Shown here piece by piece: positions 35,897 to 45,118 of a stretch of 64,000 bases of DNA. Within the stretch, counting starts at the first letter, position 1. Each line of letters starts with the position of its first letter. Position numbers and translations under genes: made by a program. The DNA lies in assembly GCA_002840055.1 (NCBI GenBank), contig PGZJ01000006.1:1-64000 (forward strand), read 5' to 3'. The notes beneath the pieces are model-generated. The model searched no databases, was not told where the DNA came from, and saw only the letters and a list, made by a program, of their open reading frames with translations. Source of the DNA: Gammaproteobacteria bacterium HGW-Gammaproteobacteria-11. Lineage in GTDB: Bacteria; Pseudomonadota; Gammaproteobacteria; Pseudomonadales; Pseudomonadaceae.

Positions 35897-37251
35897 CAGT
35901 TGAGCTCCTCAGCGGTGTTGGCGGGCAGGGTATGGGCACGGGTCAGGCGCTCGCGGACCAGATAGCGGCGGGCAGCCTCGCTGACCTGTTCAGGCGTAAT
36001 GGCCTCCAGTGCCGCGGCATCGGTGTCGAGCAGGGTCCAGGACAGACCCACGCTTTCAAACTGGCCAATCTGGGTCGCTTGCTGGGTAATGCTGTCACGG
36101 GCATAGACGTCACTGGCAATCAACTGGGTCTTGACCCGGCTGAGTTCGATGGCATCCGGCGGGGTGTTTTTCAATTCATCGATTTCCTGCCACAGCGCGG
36201 CTTCCAGCTGTTCCAGGCTGATATTGCGGCTCTGGTTCGGAACGCCGCTGAGGAAAAACAGGCTGTCGCCCCGGTTGAAGGCGCTGTAGCTGGCACTGGC
36301 GCTGGTGGCAATCGCCTCACCACGCTCCAGGCGCGAGGCCAGTCGGGCACTGTAACCACCGTCCAGAATACCGCTGAGCAGGCGCAGGGCATGCACCTCC
36401 CAGGCCTCCTCGGCGGTGCTCAGGCTAGGCACATTGAAGCCCAGCGCCAGGCTCGGCAACTGCACTTCCAGGCGCTGGGTAATAAAACGCTCGGCGCCGC
36501 CGGGAATCTCCAGCGGGGCTTTCTGCTCCGGCACCGGGCCGGCGGGAATCGGACCAAAATACTGCTGCACCAGCGGTCGCACATCGGTCAGGCGCACATC
36601 ACCGACAATCACCAGAATGGCGTTGCCGGGGTGGTAGTGGGTGTCATACCAGGCGCGCAGGTCATCCACCGTCAGCCGCTCGATATCATGCATCCAGCCA
36701 ATCACCGGCTGCGCGTAAGGGCTGGCCATGTAGGCCTGGGTCATGAAGCGCTCGAAGGCCAGACTGTTGGGGTTGTCATCGACCCGCAGCCGGCGCTCCT
36801 CCTTGATCACTTCCATCTCGCGCAGAAACTCGTCTTCCGGCAGGCGCGCGCTGCGCATGCGATCGGCTTCCATTTCCAGGGCAATGGCCAGGTGTTCGTT
36901 GCCCAGAACCTGGTAATAGGCGGTGTAGTCGCGGCTGGTAAAGGCGTTTTCCTCGGCGCCCAGACTGCCGAGCAGGCGCGAGGCCTCCCCCGGTTCCAGT
37001 TTGCTGCTGCCCTTGAACATCATGTGTTCGAGGGCATGGGAAATGCCGGTCTGGCCGGGCGGCTCGTGGCTGCTGCCAACCCGATACCAGAGCTGTGAAA
37101 CCACCACCGGCGCGCGGTGATCTTCACGCACTATGACCCGCAGGCCGTTATCCAGCTGAAATTCATGGGTGTTCTGGGCCGTGTTGGCCGGCGCTGTGCT
37201 GCTGAACGTGACGAGGACGGCCAGCGACAGGAGAATTCGTAAGCGATGCAT
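35896..37251 (-). CDS. M16-family zinc metallopeptidase
   Basis: Periplasmic zinc peptidase (451 aa). The signal peptide MHRLRILLSLAVLVTFSSTAPA is followed by the inverted zinc motif H72-A-L-E75-H76 within ISHALEHMMFKG, with the downstream glutamate region EVIKEERRLRVDDNP. The start ATG at 37251 opens the signal peptide; the frame stays open farther upstream but that part reads against ftsY and is rejected. Transcribed with the inactive partner, rsmD and the hydrolase gene; divergent from ftsY, 108 bp away. Confidence 0.94.
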   Translation of the reverse strand: MHRLRILLSLAVLVTFSSTAPANTAQNTHEFQLDNGLRVIVREDHRAPVVVSQLWYRVGSSHEPPGQTGISHALEHMMFKGSSKLEPGEASRLLGSLGAEENAFTSRDYTAYYQVLGNEHLAIALEMEADRMRSARLPEDEFLREMEVIKEERRLRVDDNPNSLAFERFMTQAYMASPYAQPVIGWMHDIERLTVDDLRAWYDTHYHPGNAILVIVGDVRLTDVRPLVQQYFGPIPAGPVPEQKAPLEIPGGAERFITQRLEVQLPSLALGFNVPSLSTAEEAWEVHALRLLSGILDGGYSARLASRLERGEAIATSASASYSAFNRGDSLFFLSGVPNQSRNISLEQLEAALWQEIDELKNTPPDAIELSRVKTQLIASDVYARDSITQQATQIGQFESVGLSWTLLDTDAAALEAITPEQVSEAARRYLVRERLTRAHTLPANTAEELN

Positions 37252-37359
37252 GCAAGGGACCTGTAGGAACATACCGCCTGCGGCGGAACTGGGGTAGGAT
37301 AACCCAACCTTCAATGCGCTGGCCAAACCGCCGGCGCCAGACTCAGATAGTGACCGTTC

Positions 37360-38541
37360 ATGTTTGGTTCCAAAGACAAGCCAGAGCAACCCGCCAACAG
37401 CGAAAAATCCGAAGATAAGTCCGCCGCCGAGAAAAAGGGCCTGTTCGGCTGGGCCAAGCGCAAGCCGTCCGAACAACCCGGCAACCCGGTCGAGAATCAG
37501 GGCCAGAATCAGGGTGTAGCAGCAGATCAGGCCGCCCGCGAGGCCGCTGAATCGCTGTTTGCCGGCCTGGGTCAGGGCCCGAGTGAAGCGCCCGAGCCGG
37601 TAGAACAGGCAGACGAACCCAAGGGCTTCTTTGCCCGGATGAAGGCCGGCCTGTCGAAGACCAGCGTCAACCTGGGCGAGGGCATGGCCAACCTGTTCCT
37701 CGGTGAAAAGGATATTGATGACGAGCTGCTCGAGGAGCTGGAAACCCGGCTGCTGATGGCCGATGTCGGTATCGAGGCGGCCACCCTGATCATGGAGTCG
37801 CTGCAGAGCAGCGTGCGCCGACACCAGTTGTCCAACCGCAAGGCGCTGTACACCGCACTGCAGAATGAACTGGAAGCCCTGCTGGCGAATGTCGCCAAGC
37901 CGATGGTGATTACCGCCGAGAAGAAGCCCTTTGTGATTCTGGTGGTGGGCGTCAACGGTGTGGGCAAAACCACCACCATCGGCAAGCTGGCCAAACGTCT
38001 GCAGAATGAAGGTAAGCAGGTCATGCTGGCGGCTGGCGACACTTTCCGCGCGGCGGCCGTCGAGCAGTTGCAGGTCTGGGGTGAGCGCAACCGTATTCCG
38101 GTGGTCGCCCAGCATACCGGCGCGGATTCCGCTTCGGTGATCTTCGATGCCCTGCAGGCCGCCAAGTCACGCGGCATGGATGTGCTGATTGCCGATACCG
38201 CCGGCCGCCTGCACAACAAGGACAATCTCATGGACGAGCTGAAAAAGGTCAAGCGGGTGATGGCCAAGCTCGACCCCGACGCGCCCCATGAAGTGCTGCT
38301 GGTGCTGGATGCCGGTACCGGCCAGAACGCCATTTCCCAGACCAAGCTGTTTGATCAGGCCGTCGGCCTGACCGGTCTGGCCCTGACCAAGCTCGATGGC
38401 ACCGCCAAGGGCGGCGTGATCTTTGCGCTGGCCAAGCAGTTTGGCTTGCCGATCCGCTTTATCGGGGTGGGTGAGCAGATCGATGATCTGCGCCCCTTTA
38501 CCGCGCCGGAATTTGTCAAAGCGCTGTTTGGACGGGAATAA
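37360..38541 (+). CDS. ftsY: signal recognition particle receptor FtsY
   Basis: SRP receptor GTPase delivering ribosome-nascent chains to the membrane (393 aa). A charged, low-complexity A domain (about 1-95, rich in Lys/Glu/Ala/Gln) precedes the NG domain. G1 is GVNGVGKTTTIGK (about 202-214), followed by DTFRAAAVEQL, DTAGR (about 274) and TKLDGTAKGG (about 345-354). It ends 3 bp before ftsE, in the conserved ftsYEX operon. Confidence 0.98.
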   Translation: MFGSKDKPEQPANSEKSEDKSAAEKKGLFGWAKRKPSEQPGNPVENQGQNQGVAADQAAREAAESLFAGLGQGPSEAPEPVEQADEPKGFFARMKAGLSKTSVNLGEGMANLFLGEKDIDDELLEELETRLLMADVGIEAATLIMESLQSSVRRHQLSNRKALYTALQNELEALLANVAKPMVITAEKKPFVILVVGVNGVGKTTTIGKLAKRLQNEGKQVMLAAGDTFRAAAVEQLQVWGERNRIPVVAQHTGADSASVIFDALQAAKSRGMDVLIADTAGRLHNKDNLMDELKKVKRVMAKLDPDAPHEVLLVLDAGTGQNAISQTKLFDQAVGLTGLALTKLDGTAKGGVIFALAKQFGLPIRFIGVGEQIDDLRPFTAPEFVKALFGRE

Positions 38542-38544
38542 GCG

Positions 38545-39207
38545 ATGATCCGCTTCGATCAGGTCAGCAAGCGCTACCCCAACGGCCACATGGGCCTGGA
38601 TGATCTGAGCTTTCATATCCGTGCCGGTGAAATGGTCTTTATCACCGGACACTCCGGTGCCGGCAAAAGCACCCTGCTGAAGCTGGTCATGTGCATGGAG
38701 CGCCCGAGTGCCGGGCAGGTCTTTGTCGGCGGACAGAATCTGGCCGAACTGAGCAGTGACGATATTCCCTATCTGCGCCGCCAGGTTGGCGTGGTATTTC
38801 AGAATCACCAGTTGCTGTTTGATCGCACGGTATTCGATAACGTCGCCCTGCCGCTGATCATCAATGGCACCCCCGGCGACGAGATTGGCCGCCGTGTGCG
38901 CGCCGCGCTGGACAAGGTCGGCCTGCTGAACAAGGAAGCCCTGTATCCGATTGCGCTGTCCGGCGGTGAGCAGCAGCGTGTTGGTATTGCCCGCGCCGTG
39001 GTGCACAAGCCGGCCCTGCTGCTGGCCGACGAGCCCACCGGCAACCTGGATCCGGCCCTGTCGGCGGAAATCATGGCCCTGTTTGAAGACTTCAACCGGG
39101 TAGGCGTGACGGTGATCATCGCCAGCCACGATCTGCCGCTGATTGCCACCCTGGATCACCGCATGCTGACGCTGGACCAGGGGCGTCTGCTCCGGGATGG
39201 AGATTGA
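38545..39207 (+). CDS. ftsE: cell division ATP-binding protein FtsE
   Basis: ABC ATPase of the FtsEX complex, which controls septal peptidoglycan hydrolases (220 aa). Walker A is GHSGAGKST (about 35-43), the signature LSGGEQQRVGIAR (about 139-151) and Walker B LLLADEPTGNLD (about 158-169). Standard length. Its stop codon lies 2 bp before the ftsX ATG. Confidence 0.98.
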   Translation: MIRFDQVSKRYPNGHMGLDDLSFHIRAGEMVFITGHSGAGKSTLLKLVMCMERPSAGQVFVGGQNLAELSSDDIPYLRRQVGVVFQNHQLLFDRTVFDNVALPLIINGTPGDEIGRRVRAALDKVGLLNKEALYPIALSGGEQQRVGIARAVVHKPALLLADEPTGNLDPALSAEIMALFEDFNRVGVTVIIASHDLPLIATLDHRMLTLDQGRLLRDGD

Positions 39208-39209
39208 GC

Positions 39210-40211
39210 ATGGATGACAGCAAGCGCAGCAACCCGCGCAAGGCCGCCAAGGCGCCCAAGGGCGCAGCCCGTTCACGCCGCGACTGGCGCCACCCGCTGC
39301 GCAGCTGGGCCAGCAGCCATCGTGACAGTGGCCGTCAGGCGCTGGAGCGGATTAAACGGCACCCATTCAGCAGTGCCATGACCATTCTGGTGATGACCAT
39401 CGTACTGGCCCTGCCCATGGGCCTGGCGGTACTCATAGGTCAGGTCGAACAACTGGGTGTGAACTGGCAACGGGCCGCACAATTATCGGTATACCTTGAG
39501 GTCGATCAGTCGGCCAGCGCCAGCGCCGCCCTGCATGAGCAGATTGCCGCGCTGGACAGCGTGGACAGCACCAGTCTGCTCGATCCTGACGCCGCGCTGG
39601 CCGAGTTCCAGACCTATTCCGGCTTCGGCGAAGCCCTGCAGCAACTCAGCTACAACCCCTTGCCGGCGGTAATTCTGGTCACGCCCAAGAGCCTGGACGG
39701 CGGTGCCGAGGCCCTGGAGCCACTGCGCGACCAACTGGCTGCGTTGCCCGGTGTCGATCAGGTACAGATTGACCTGCTGTGGATCGAACGCCTGACCCGT
39801 ATTCTCGCCATGCTCGAACGCTTTACCGGCGGGCTGGCGGTATTGCTGGTGCTGGCGCTGCTGCTGGTGATGACCAATACCATTCGCCTGGCCATCGAAA
39901 GCCGGCGCAACGAGATTCTGGTGATCAAGCTGGTCGGCGGTACCGACGCCTTTGTGCGCCGGCCCTTTCTGTATATCGGCGTGCTCTATGGCCTGATCGC
40001 CGGAGTGCTGGCCTGGATACTGCTGGGGCTGGGCATGCTCTGGCTGAATATCACCGTGCGCCAGGTGGCCGCGCTCTATCAGAGCGACTTCAGCCTGTCC
40101 GGCATGCCGTTTCTGGATGGCGTAAGCCTGGTTGCCGGGGCCATGCTACTGGGCCTGGTCGGCGCCTGGCTGGCCGTCGGCCGACATATTCGGGAGATAC
40201 AGCCGCAGTAG
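39210..40211 (+). CDS. ftsX: cell division protein FtsX
   Basis: Membrane partner of FtsE (333 aa). A long basic cytoplasmic N-terminus (about 1-55) is followed by the first transmembrane helix (AMTILVMTIVLALPMGLAVLIG), a periplasmic domain (about 80-200) and three further helices (LAVLLVLALLLVMTN, FLYIGVLYGLIAGVLAWILL, LVAGAMLLGLVGAWLAVG). Start: ATG at 39210 after GGGATGG; a TTG two codons earlier is possible. Confidence 0.97.
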   Translation: MDDSKRSNPRKAAKAPKGAARSRRDWRHPLRSWASSHRDSGRQALERIKRHPFSSAMTILVMTIVLALPMGLAVLIGQVEQLGVNWQRAAQLSVYLEVDQSASASAALHEQIAALDSVDSTSLLDPDAALAEFQTYSGFGEALQQLSYNPLPAVILVTPKSLDGGAEALEPLRDQLAALPGVDQVQIDLLWIERLTRILAMLERFTGGLAVLLVLALLLVMTNTIRLAIESRRNEILVIKLVGGTDAFVRRPFLYIGVLYGLIAGVLAWILLGLGMLWLNITVRQVAALYQSDFSLSGMPFLDGVSLVAGAMLLGLVGAWLAVGRHIREIQPQ

Positions 40212-40230
40212 CCGGCACAGCCGCTTTGCG

Positions 40231-40366
40231 GCTGGCTGAAGGCTATAGGCTGGAAGCTGGAAGTGGTGCGTATTTGCTGCGGGCCAGTGCTTCACACCGG
40301 CAGATCAGTCGTTGCACCGTCAGCTTTCAGCTTTCAGCTTTCAGCCTCCAGCCTCCAGCCTCCAGC
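40231..40366. repeat. heptanucleotide repeat cluster (CAGCTTT)3(CAGCCTC)3
   Basis: The right block (about 40320-40366) has three CAGCTTT units followed by three CAGCCTC units. The left block (40231-40263) carries the complementary GCTGGAAG-type units. The whole lies between ftsX and the rpoH promoter and can form a long imperfect hairpin, possibly ending ftsYEX transcription. Confidence 0.65.
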
Positions 40367-40431
40367 CCAACCCCCTAAGCCCGAGCCCCCCACCCGACCC
40401 ACTTGCCGCATACCGCTGAACTTCCCCCGCC

Positions 40432-40461
40432 TTCCACAGTCTTATCCGGCAGTGGTACACT
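40432..40461 (+). promoter_or_regulatory. sigma70-like promoter of rpoH
   Basis: TTCCAC (40432-40437) and TACACT (40456-40461) with an 18-bp spacer, 27 bp before the rpoH start codon. A ribosome site GGGAG lies seven bases before the ATG. Confidence 0.45.
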
Positions 40462-40487
40462 CGGCTGTCCTTTTTGGGAGTACATAG

Positions 40488-41354
40488 ATGAGCACTGCTT
40501 TACAGCCCGTACATAATCTGGTCCCCGGCGCCAATCTGGAGGCCTATGTTCAGACCGTGAGCAGCATTCCGATCCTCAGTGTCGAGGAGGAACGCGAGCT
40601 GGCTGATCGTTTGTTTTATAACCAGGATCTGGAAGCGGCACGCCAGCTGGTTATGTCCCATTTGCGTTTTGTTGTGCACATTGCCCGCAGCTATTCCGGT
40701 TACGGCCTGAATCAGTCTGACCTGGTACAGGAAGGCAATGTCGGCCTGATGAAGGCGGTCAAGCGCTTCAACCCGGAAATGGGTGTGCGTCTGGTGTCCT
40801 TTGCCGTGCACTGGATCCGCGCCGAGATTCATGAATTCATTCTGCGCAACTGGCGCATCGTCAAGGTCGCCACCACCAAGGCCCAGCGCAAGCTGTTCTT
40901 CAACCTGCGCAGTGCGAAGAAGAAACTCGCCTGGTTGTCCCAGGACGAAGTGGACGCCGTCGCTGCCGACCTTGGTGTTGCCGCCCGTGAAGTGCGCGAA
41001 ATGGAAAGCCGTCTGTATGGCCAGGATCTTGGCTTTGACGGCGCCCAGGATGACGATGACGAAGGCCAGGCCTACGCCCCCGTGCATTACCTGGAAGACA
41101 AGCGCTACGACCCGGCAGCCCAGCTTGAATCCGCAGACTGGTCCGACAGTTCGGTCGGACTGCTGCAGCAGGGTCTGGAGCAGCTCGACGAGCGCAGCCG
41201 CGATATTCTCTACCAGCGCTGGTTGGCGGAAGAGAAGGCTACCCTGCATGATCTGGCGGCCAAGTATCAGGTTTCGGCGGAGCGTATCCGTCAGCTTGAA
41301 AAGAACGCCATGAACAAGCTGAAGAAAAACCTCGAGTCGGAAGCGGATCTCTAA
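40488..41354 (+). CDS. rpoH: RNA polymerase sigma-32 factor
   Basis: Heat-shock sigma factor (288 aa). Region 2 is clear ([57 protein letters not shown]). The RpoH box QRKLFFNLR (about 131-139), which distinguishes sigma-32 from other sigma factors and mediates FtsH/RNA polymerase contacts, is intact. Region 4.2 is [19 protein letters not shown] near the end. Follows the ftsYEX operon with its own promoter and terminator. Confidence 0.99.
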   Translation: MSTALQPVHNLVPGANLEAYVQTVSSIPILSVEEERELADRLFYNQDLEAARQLVMSHLRFVVHIARSYSGYGLNQSDLVQEGNVGLMKAVKRFNPEMGVRLVSFAVHWIRAEIHEFILRNWRIVKVATTKAQRKLFFNLRSAKKKLAWLSQDEVDAVAADLGVAAREVREMESRLYGQDLGFDGAQDDDDEGQAYAPVHYLEDKRYDPAAQLESADWSDSSVGLLQQGLEQLDERSRDILYQRWLAEEKATLHDLAAKYQVSAERIRQLEKNAMNKLKKNLESEADL

Positions 41355-41375
41355 GGCGCCTCTGGCTGCTACCTG

Positions 41376-41400
41376 AAGGCACCCCTGTGGTGCCTTTTTT
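41376..41400 (+). terminator. rho-independent terminator of rpoH
   Basis: AAGGCACC (41376-41383) pairs with GGTGCCTT (41389-41396), running into TTTTTT. Located 22 bp after the rpoH stop. Confidence 0.9.
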
Positions 41401-41480
41401 GTTGCTGGCGGCCGGTTCCTGTCCGGGTCGGATGCTATAGTCCGCGTTTGAATACCTAACCTGTCAATTCGGAGTCATGC

Positions 41481-42089
41481 ATGCAGATGCGTCTACGTCC
41501 CGGTATGGCCACACTCTTCAGTGTGGTGATCATTGCTTTTTTTGCCCTTGGATCCTGGGCGCTGAAGCAGGGCGATCCCAAGCCGCTGGCCTGGCAGGCC
41601 ACCTATCAGGACAGCCTGTGGCTGCCGCTGAAAGAGGGCCGATTGACCCTGGCTGGTGTAGACGCGACCCTGGGTCTGGGCAGCCTGTGGATGATCAGTG
41701 CCGATGGCGAGCCCTTGCTGGTCAGTCGCTATCCGCTCAGCAGTGATGATCTGAACTGGCGGGCTCAAGCGGTGATCGACCTGAATCCCCAGCAGATGGA
41801 AAGTCTGATCAAGGCCCAGGCCTGGCAGGTCGATATGCGTGATCAGGCCGTGTCACCCGCCGTGGCGGCGGCGCTGTCCGGTCAGCCGGTGCTGCGCATG
41901 AGCATGATTCCGGCCGAGCCGGTAGAGATCGAGCGGATCACCGCCACCTTCGGCAGTCCGGATGTAAAACTGGATGTGCGTGAGAGCAACCAGGCCTGGG
42001 TCTATGGCCGTGCCGGTCTGGTGGTGGCGGTGGCCGAGGAGCAGGCGCATTCCATCATGTTTGGTCTGAAGGACGGCGCGACGCCCTGA
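41481..42089 (+). CDS. conserved membrane-anchored protein, unknown
   Basis: A 202-residue protein with one N-terminal membrane segment (MATLFSVVIIAFFALGSWAL, about 9-28) and a presumably periplasmic remainder. No Cys, no catalytic motif and no family I can name. A gene of similar size stands after rpoH in other pseudomonads. The start at 41481 has CGGAG six bases upstream. Convergent with mtgA. Confidence 0.75.
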   Translation: MQMRLRPGMATLFSVVIIAFFALGSWALKQGDPKPLAWQATYQDSLWLPLKEGRLTLAGVDATLGLGSLWMISADGEPLLVSRYPLSSDDLNWRAQAVIDLNPQQMESLIKAQAWQVDMRDQAVSPAVAAALSGQPVLRMSMIPAEPVEIERITATFGSPDVKLDVRESNQAWVYGRAGLVVAVAEEQAHSIMFGLKDGATP

Positions 42090-42107
42090 CAGCGCTCCGC
42101 TTTGTCG

Positions 42108-42863
42108 TCAGATAGCCAAGCGATTGCGCCAGTAGTTGACGCTCAGCCAGTCCGGCCAGTCGCGCCCCTGTTCCATCTCGCGCAGATAATGCGCACCGCC
42201 CAGCTGCCGTGACTGGCGCTGAATCCAGCTGGCGCGGCGCTGCACATGCGCGGGTGGGTTGGCGGCACTCCATTCCCGTGGATTGGGCAGTACCGCAGCC
42301 AGTTGCGCCGCCTGGCGATCGGACAGGTAGCTGGCGCCCACACCAAAGTGCCGCTGCGCCGCCGCCTCTACACCGAACACGCCCTCATCCCACTCGACAA
42401 TATTCAGGTACACCTCGAGTATCCGCTGCTTTGGCCACAGCACTTCAATCCACAGGGTAAACCAGGCTTCCATGCCTTTGCGCAGCCAACTGCGGCCGGA
42501 CCAGAGAAACTGGTTCTTGGCGACCTGCTGACTCAGGGTGCTGGCGCCGCGCAGGCTGCCGCCCTGACGATTGTGCTCAACCGCTGCACGAATCGCTTGC
42601 AGGTCAAAGCCATGGTGCTCGGCAAAGCGCTGGTCTTCGCCGGCAATCACCGCCATTTTCATGCTCTCGGGGATCTTCTGGTAGGGTAGCCACTCTTGTT
42701 GAATGACCACGGTCTGATCCTGTTGACGGTACTCCAGCCAGCGCTCGACCATCAGTGCCGAGCCGGGCGAGGGTACCCAGCGCAACAGCAGCACCGGCAA
42801 CAGGCTCAAGGCCATGAGTATCAGCAGCCATTTGGTGGTTTTCAGCAGGATTGTCTTTAGCAT
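42108..42863 (-). CDS. mtgA: monofunctional peptidoglycan transglycosylase
   Basis: GT51-family glycosyltransferase polymerising lipid II into glycan strands without a transpeptidase domain (251 aa). N-terminal transmembrane helix (LLILMALSLLPVLLLRWV, about 13-30). The catalytic Glu lies in VIAGEDQRFAEHHGFDLQAI (about 73-92), and the second motif is RGASTLSQQVAKNQFLW (about 103-119), followed by KEAWFTLWIE/KQRILEVYLN-type segments. Complete. Confidence 0.96.
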   Translation of the reverse strand: MLKTILLKTTKWLLILMALSLLPVLLLRWVPSPGSALMVERWLEYRQQDQTVVIQQEWLPYQKIPESMKMAVIAGEDQRFAEHHGFDLQAIRAAVEHNRQGGSLRGASTLSQQVAKNQFLWSGRSWLRKGMEAWFTLWIEVLWPKQRILEVYLNIVEWDEGVFGVEAAAQRHFGVGASYLSDRQAAQLAAVLPNPREWSAANPPAHVQRRASWIQRQSRQLGGAHYLREMEQGRDWPDWLSVNYWRNRLAI

Positions 42864-42915
42864 GGGCCGGATCGTTGATCAGTCAGGCCTGCAGTATAGA
42901 ACGGGGGGTTGGGCA

Positions 42916-43290
42916 ATGGCCAAGGTGTTCCTGCTGTTGGCAGCGTTTGGTGGTTTTACCGGTGTCGGTCTGGGTGCCTTTGCTGCCCATGCCCTGCGTG
43001 GCCAATTGCCGCAGAACCTGTTGGCGGCCTTTCAGACCGGAGTGCAATACCAGTTCTGGCACAGCTTTGCGCTGATCGCCACGGCGCTGCTGTTGCTGCG
43101 CTGGCCACAGAGCAGGCTGATCAGCAGTGCCGGCTGGTTGTTTGCGCTGGGTATCCTGCTGTTCTCCGGCAGCCTCTATCTGATGGCCATCAGCGGCATC
43201 GGCCAACTCGGCATCATCACGCCCTTTGGCGGCGTGAGCCTGTTGCTGGCCTGGTTTTGTCTGGGTCTGGGCATCTGGCGGCATGCCTGA
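42916..43290 (+). CDS. DUF423 family membrane protein
   Basis: Small inner-membrane protein (124 aa) with four hydrophobic segments, beginning KVFLLLAAFGGFTGVGLGAF followed by AAHALRGQLP, which is the DUF423/YgdD signature (GAFGAHAL...). Function unknown for the family. Start: ATG at 42916, where the family N-terminus begins; a longer reading from 42814 would overlap mtgA. Confidence 0.92.
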   Translation: MAKVFLLLAAFGGFTGVGLGAFAAHALRGQLPQNLLAAFQTGVQYQFWHSFALIATALLLLRWPQSRLISSAGWLFALGILLFSGSLYLMAISGIGQLGIITPFGGVSLLLAWFCLGLGIWRHA

Positions 43291-43355
43291 GCATGGCCAG
43301 TCGCTGGTCACAGGGGCTATAATGCGGCCTTTCCCGCGAGTCTGACGAGATCCCC

Positions 43356-43556
43356 ATGCAGATCAACCTGAATGGCGAAACCACCACCCTTGCACATGCC
43401 CTGACCTTGACCGAGTTGCTCGAACAGCTCGGGCTCAGCGGCAAGCGTCTGGCGGTCGAGCTGAATCTCGAGATTGTGCCGCGCAGCCAGCATGCGCAGA
43501 CCCGGCTGGCCGACGGCGACCGGGTAGAAATCGTGCAGGCCATCGGCGGCGGTTAA
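43356..43556 (+). CDS. thiS: sulfur carrier protein ThiS
   Basis: Ubiquitin-like sulfur carrier for thiazole formation in thiamine synthesis (66 aa). It begins MQINLNGETTTL and ends with the required Gly-Gly (AIGGG), the C-terminus that is converted to a thiocarboxylate. Followed 21 bp later by thiG. Confidence 0.97.
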   Translation: MQINLNGETTTLAHALTLTELLEQLGLSGKRLAVELNLEIVPRSQHAQTRLADGDRVEIVQAIGGG

Positions 43557-43577
43557 GCTGTCCCTACGGAGAATGTC

Positions 43578-44369
43578 ATGACTGATCAAACCCGCGACCC
43601 CTTTGTCATCGCCGGGGTCGAGTACCGCTCGCGCTTGCTGGTGGGCACCGGTAAATACCGGGATATGGAAGAGACCCGCGTCGCCATCGAGGCATCCGGT
43701 GCCGAGATTGTCACCGTCGCCATTCGCCGCACCAATATCGGCCAGAACCCCGACGAGCCGAATCTGCTCGATGTGATCCCGCCGGACCGTTACACCATCC
43801 TGCCGAATACCGCCGGTTGCTATACCGCCGAGGATGCCGTGCGCACCTGCCGGCTGGCCCGCGAACTGCTGGACGGTCACAAGCTGGTCAAGCTGGAAGT
43901 GCTGGCCGACCAGAAGACCCTGTTCCCGAATGTGGTGGAAACCCTCAAGGCCGCCGAAGTACTGGTCAAGGATGGCTTTGATGTCATGGTCTACACCAGC
44001 GACGATCCGATCATTGCCCGCGAACTGGCGGCCATGGGTTGCGTTGCGGTCATGCCGCTGGCCGGCCTGATTGGCTCTGGCATGGGTATCTGCAATCCCT
44101 GGAACCTGCGGATTATCCTTGAAGAAGCCACGGTCCCGGTGCTGGTTGACGCCGGCGTGGGTACCGCATCGGACGCCACCGTCGCCATGGAACTGGGCTG
44201 TGCCGGGGTATTGATGAACACCGCCATCGCCCATGCCAAACAGCCGGTGATGATGGCCGAGGCCATGAAGCACGCGGTAATAGCTGGCCGCGGCGCCTTC
44301 CTGGCCGGGCGCATGCCCCGCAAACTCTATGCCAGCGCTTCATCGCCGCTTGATGGCACCTTTTTCTAA
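43578..44369 (+). CDS. thiG: thiazole synthase
   Basis: Forms the thiazole phosphate of thiamine from DXP, dehydroglycine and ThiS thiocarboxylate (263 aa). Conserved segments are [20 protein letters not shown] (about 14-33), the Schiff-base Lys in [17 protein letters not shown] (about 101-117), and the phosphate-binding [17 protein letters not shown] (about 192-208). Partner of ThiS in the same operon. No TPP riboswitch is visible before thiS (the leader is only 65 bp). Confidence 0.98.
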   Translation: MTDQTRDPFVIAGVEYRSRLLVGTGKYRDMEETRVAIEASGAEIVTVAIRRTNIGQNPDEPNLLDVIPPDRYTILPNTAGCYTAEDAVRTCRLARELLDGHKLVKLEVLADQKTLFPNVVETLKAAEVLVKDGFDVMVYTSDDPIIARELAAMGCVAVMPLAGLIGSGMGICNPWNLRIILEEATVPVLVDAGVGTASDATVAMELGCAGVLMNTAIAHAKQPVMMAEAMKHAVIAGRGAFLAGRMPRKLYASASSPLDGTFF

Positions 44370-44384
44370 GTGACTGAGTAACCC

Positions 44385-45116
44385 ATGTCCGAACTCCCAG
44401 AGCAGCCAGAGCAAGACACCGAAGCCAGTACCGAGGGCTTTCCGCGCCGCGCCATCCGCAGTTTTGTCATGCGCGCCGGACGCATGACCGATGCGCAGAA
44501 GCGCGGGATCGACCTGGGTTGGCCGCGTTTTGGTCTGAATCTGGAAAACGGCCTGCTGAATCTGGATACGCTGTTTGGCCGTGTCGCGCCGCGTACCCTG
44601 GAGATTGGTTTCGGTATGGGTCAGTCCCTGCTGGAAATGGCCCAGACCGCGCCCGAGCAGGACTTTATCGGCGTCGAGGTGCATCGCCCCGGCGTTGGCT
44701 CGCTGCTCAACGGCGTACTGACGGCGGGCATCGACAACCTGCGGGTATTCGACTGCGACGCCATCGAAGTGCTCAATCAGTGCATTCCCGATGGCAGTCT
44801 GGACCGCGTACTGCTGTTCTTCCCTGATCCCTGGCACAAAAAGAAGCACAACAAGCGCCGTATCGTGCAGTTGGCCTTTGCCGAACAGTTGCGCAGCAAG
44901 CTCAAGATCGGTGGCGTCTTCCATATGGCCACCGACTGGGAAGCCTACGCCGAGCATATGCTCGAGGTCATGAGCGCCGCCCCCGGTTACCGCAATCTGG
45001 CCGCAGACGGCACCTATGTACCGCGCCCGGAAGAACGCCCGATCACCAAGTTCGAGCGCCGCGGCGAACGACTTGGTCATGGGGTCTGGGATCTCAAGTT
45101 CGAACGTATCGACTGA
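44385..45116 (+). CDS. trmB: tRNA (guanine46-N7)-methyltransferase
   Basis: AdoMet-dependent tRNA methyltransferase modifying G46 in the variable loop (243 aa). AdoMet motif [15 protein letters not shown] (about 71-85), then [12 protein letters not shown] and the substrate-binding [17 protein letters not shown] (about 145-161). Complete. It follows thiG by 15 bp and precedes a prenyltransferase gene by 2 bp, forming an operon. Confidence 0.98.
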   Translation: MSELPEQPEQDTEASTEGFPRRAIRSFVMRAGRMTDAQKRGIDLGWPRFGLNLENGLLNLDTLFGRVAPRTLEIGFGMGQSLLEMAQTAPEQDFIGVEVHRPGVGSLLNGVLTAGIDNLRVFDCDAIEVLNQCIPDGSLDRVLLFFPDPWHKKKHNKRRIVQLAFAEQLRSKLKIGGVFHMATDWEAYAEHMLEVMSAAPGYRNLAADGTYVPRPEERPITKFERRGERLGHGVWDLKFERID

Positions 45117-45118
45117 CC

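Noticed and set aside
37252-38115. N-terminal extension of the M16 peptidase frame
   Set aside because: The extension runs antisense through ftsY; the signal peptide begins at 37251.
35896-39207. M16 genes and ftsY/ftsE considered as an unusual arrangement
   Set aside because: Divergent M16 pair and ftsYEX-rpoH is the standard layout in pseudomonads.
43291-43355. TPP riboswitch before thiS
   Set aside because: The gap to the upstream gene is only 65 bp and no thi-box-like sequence is seen.
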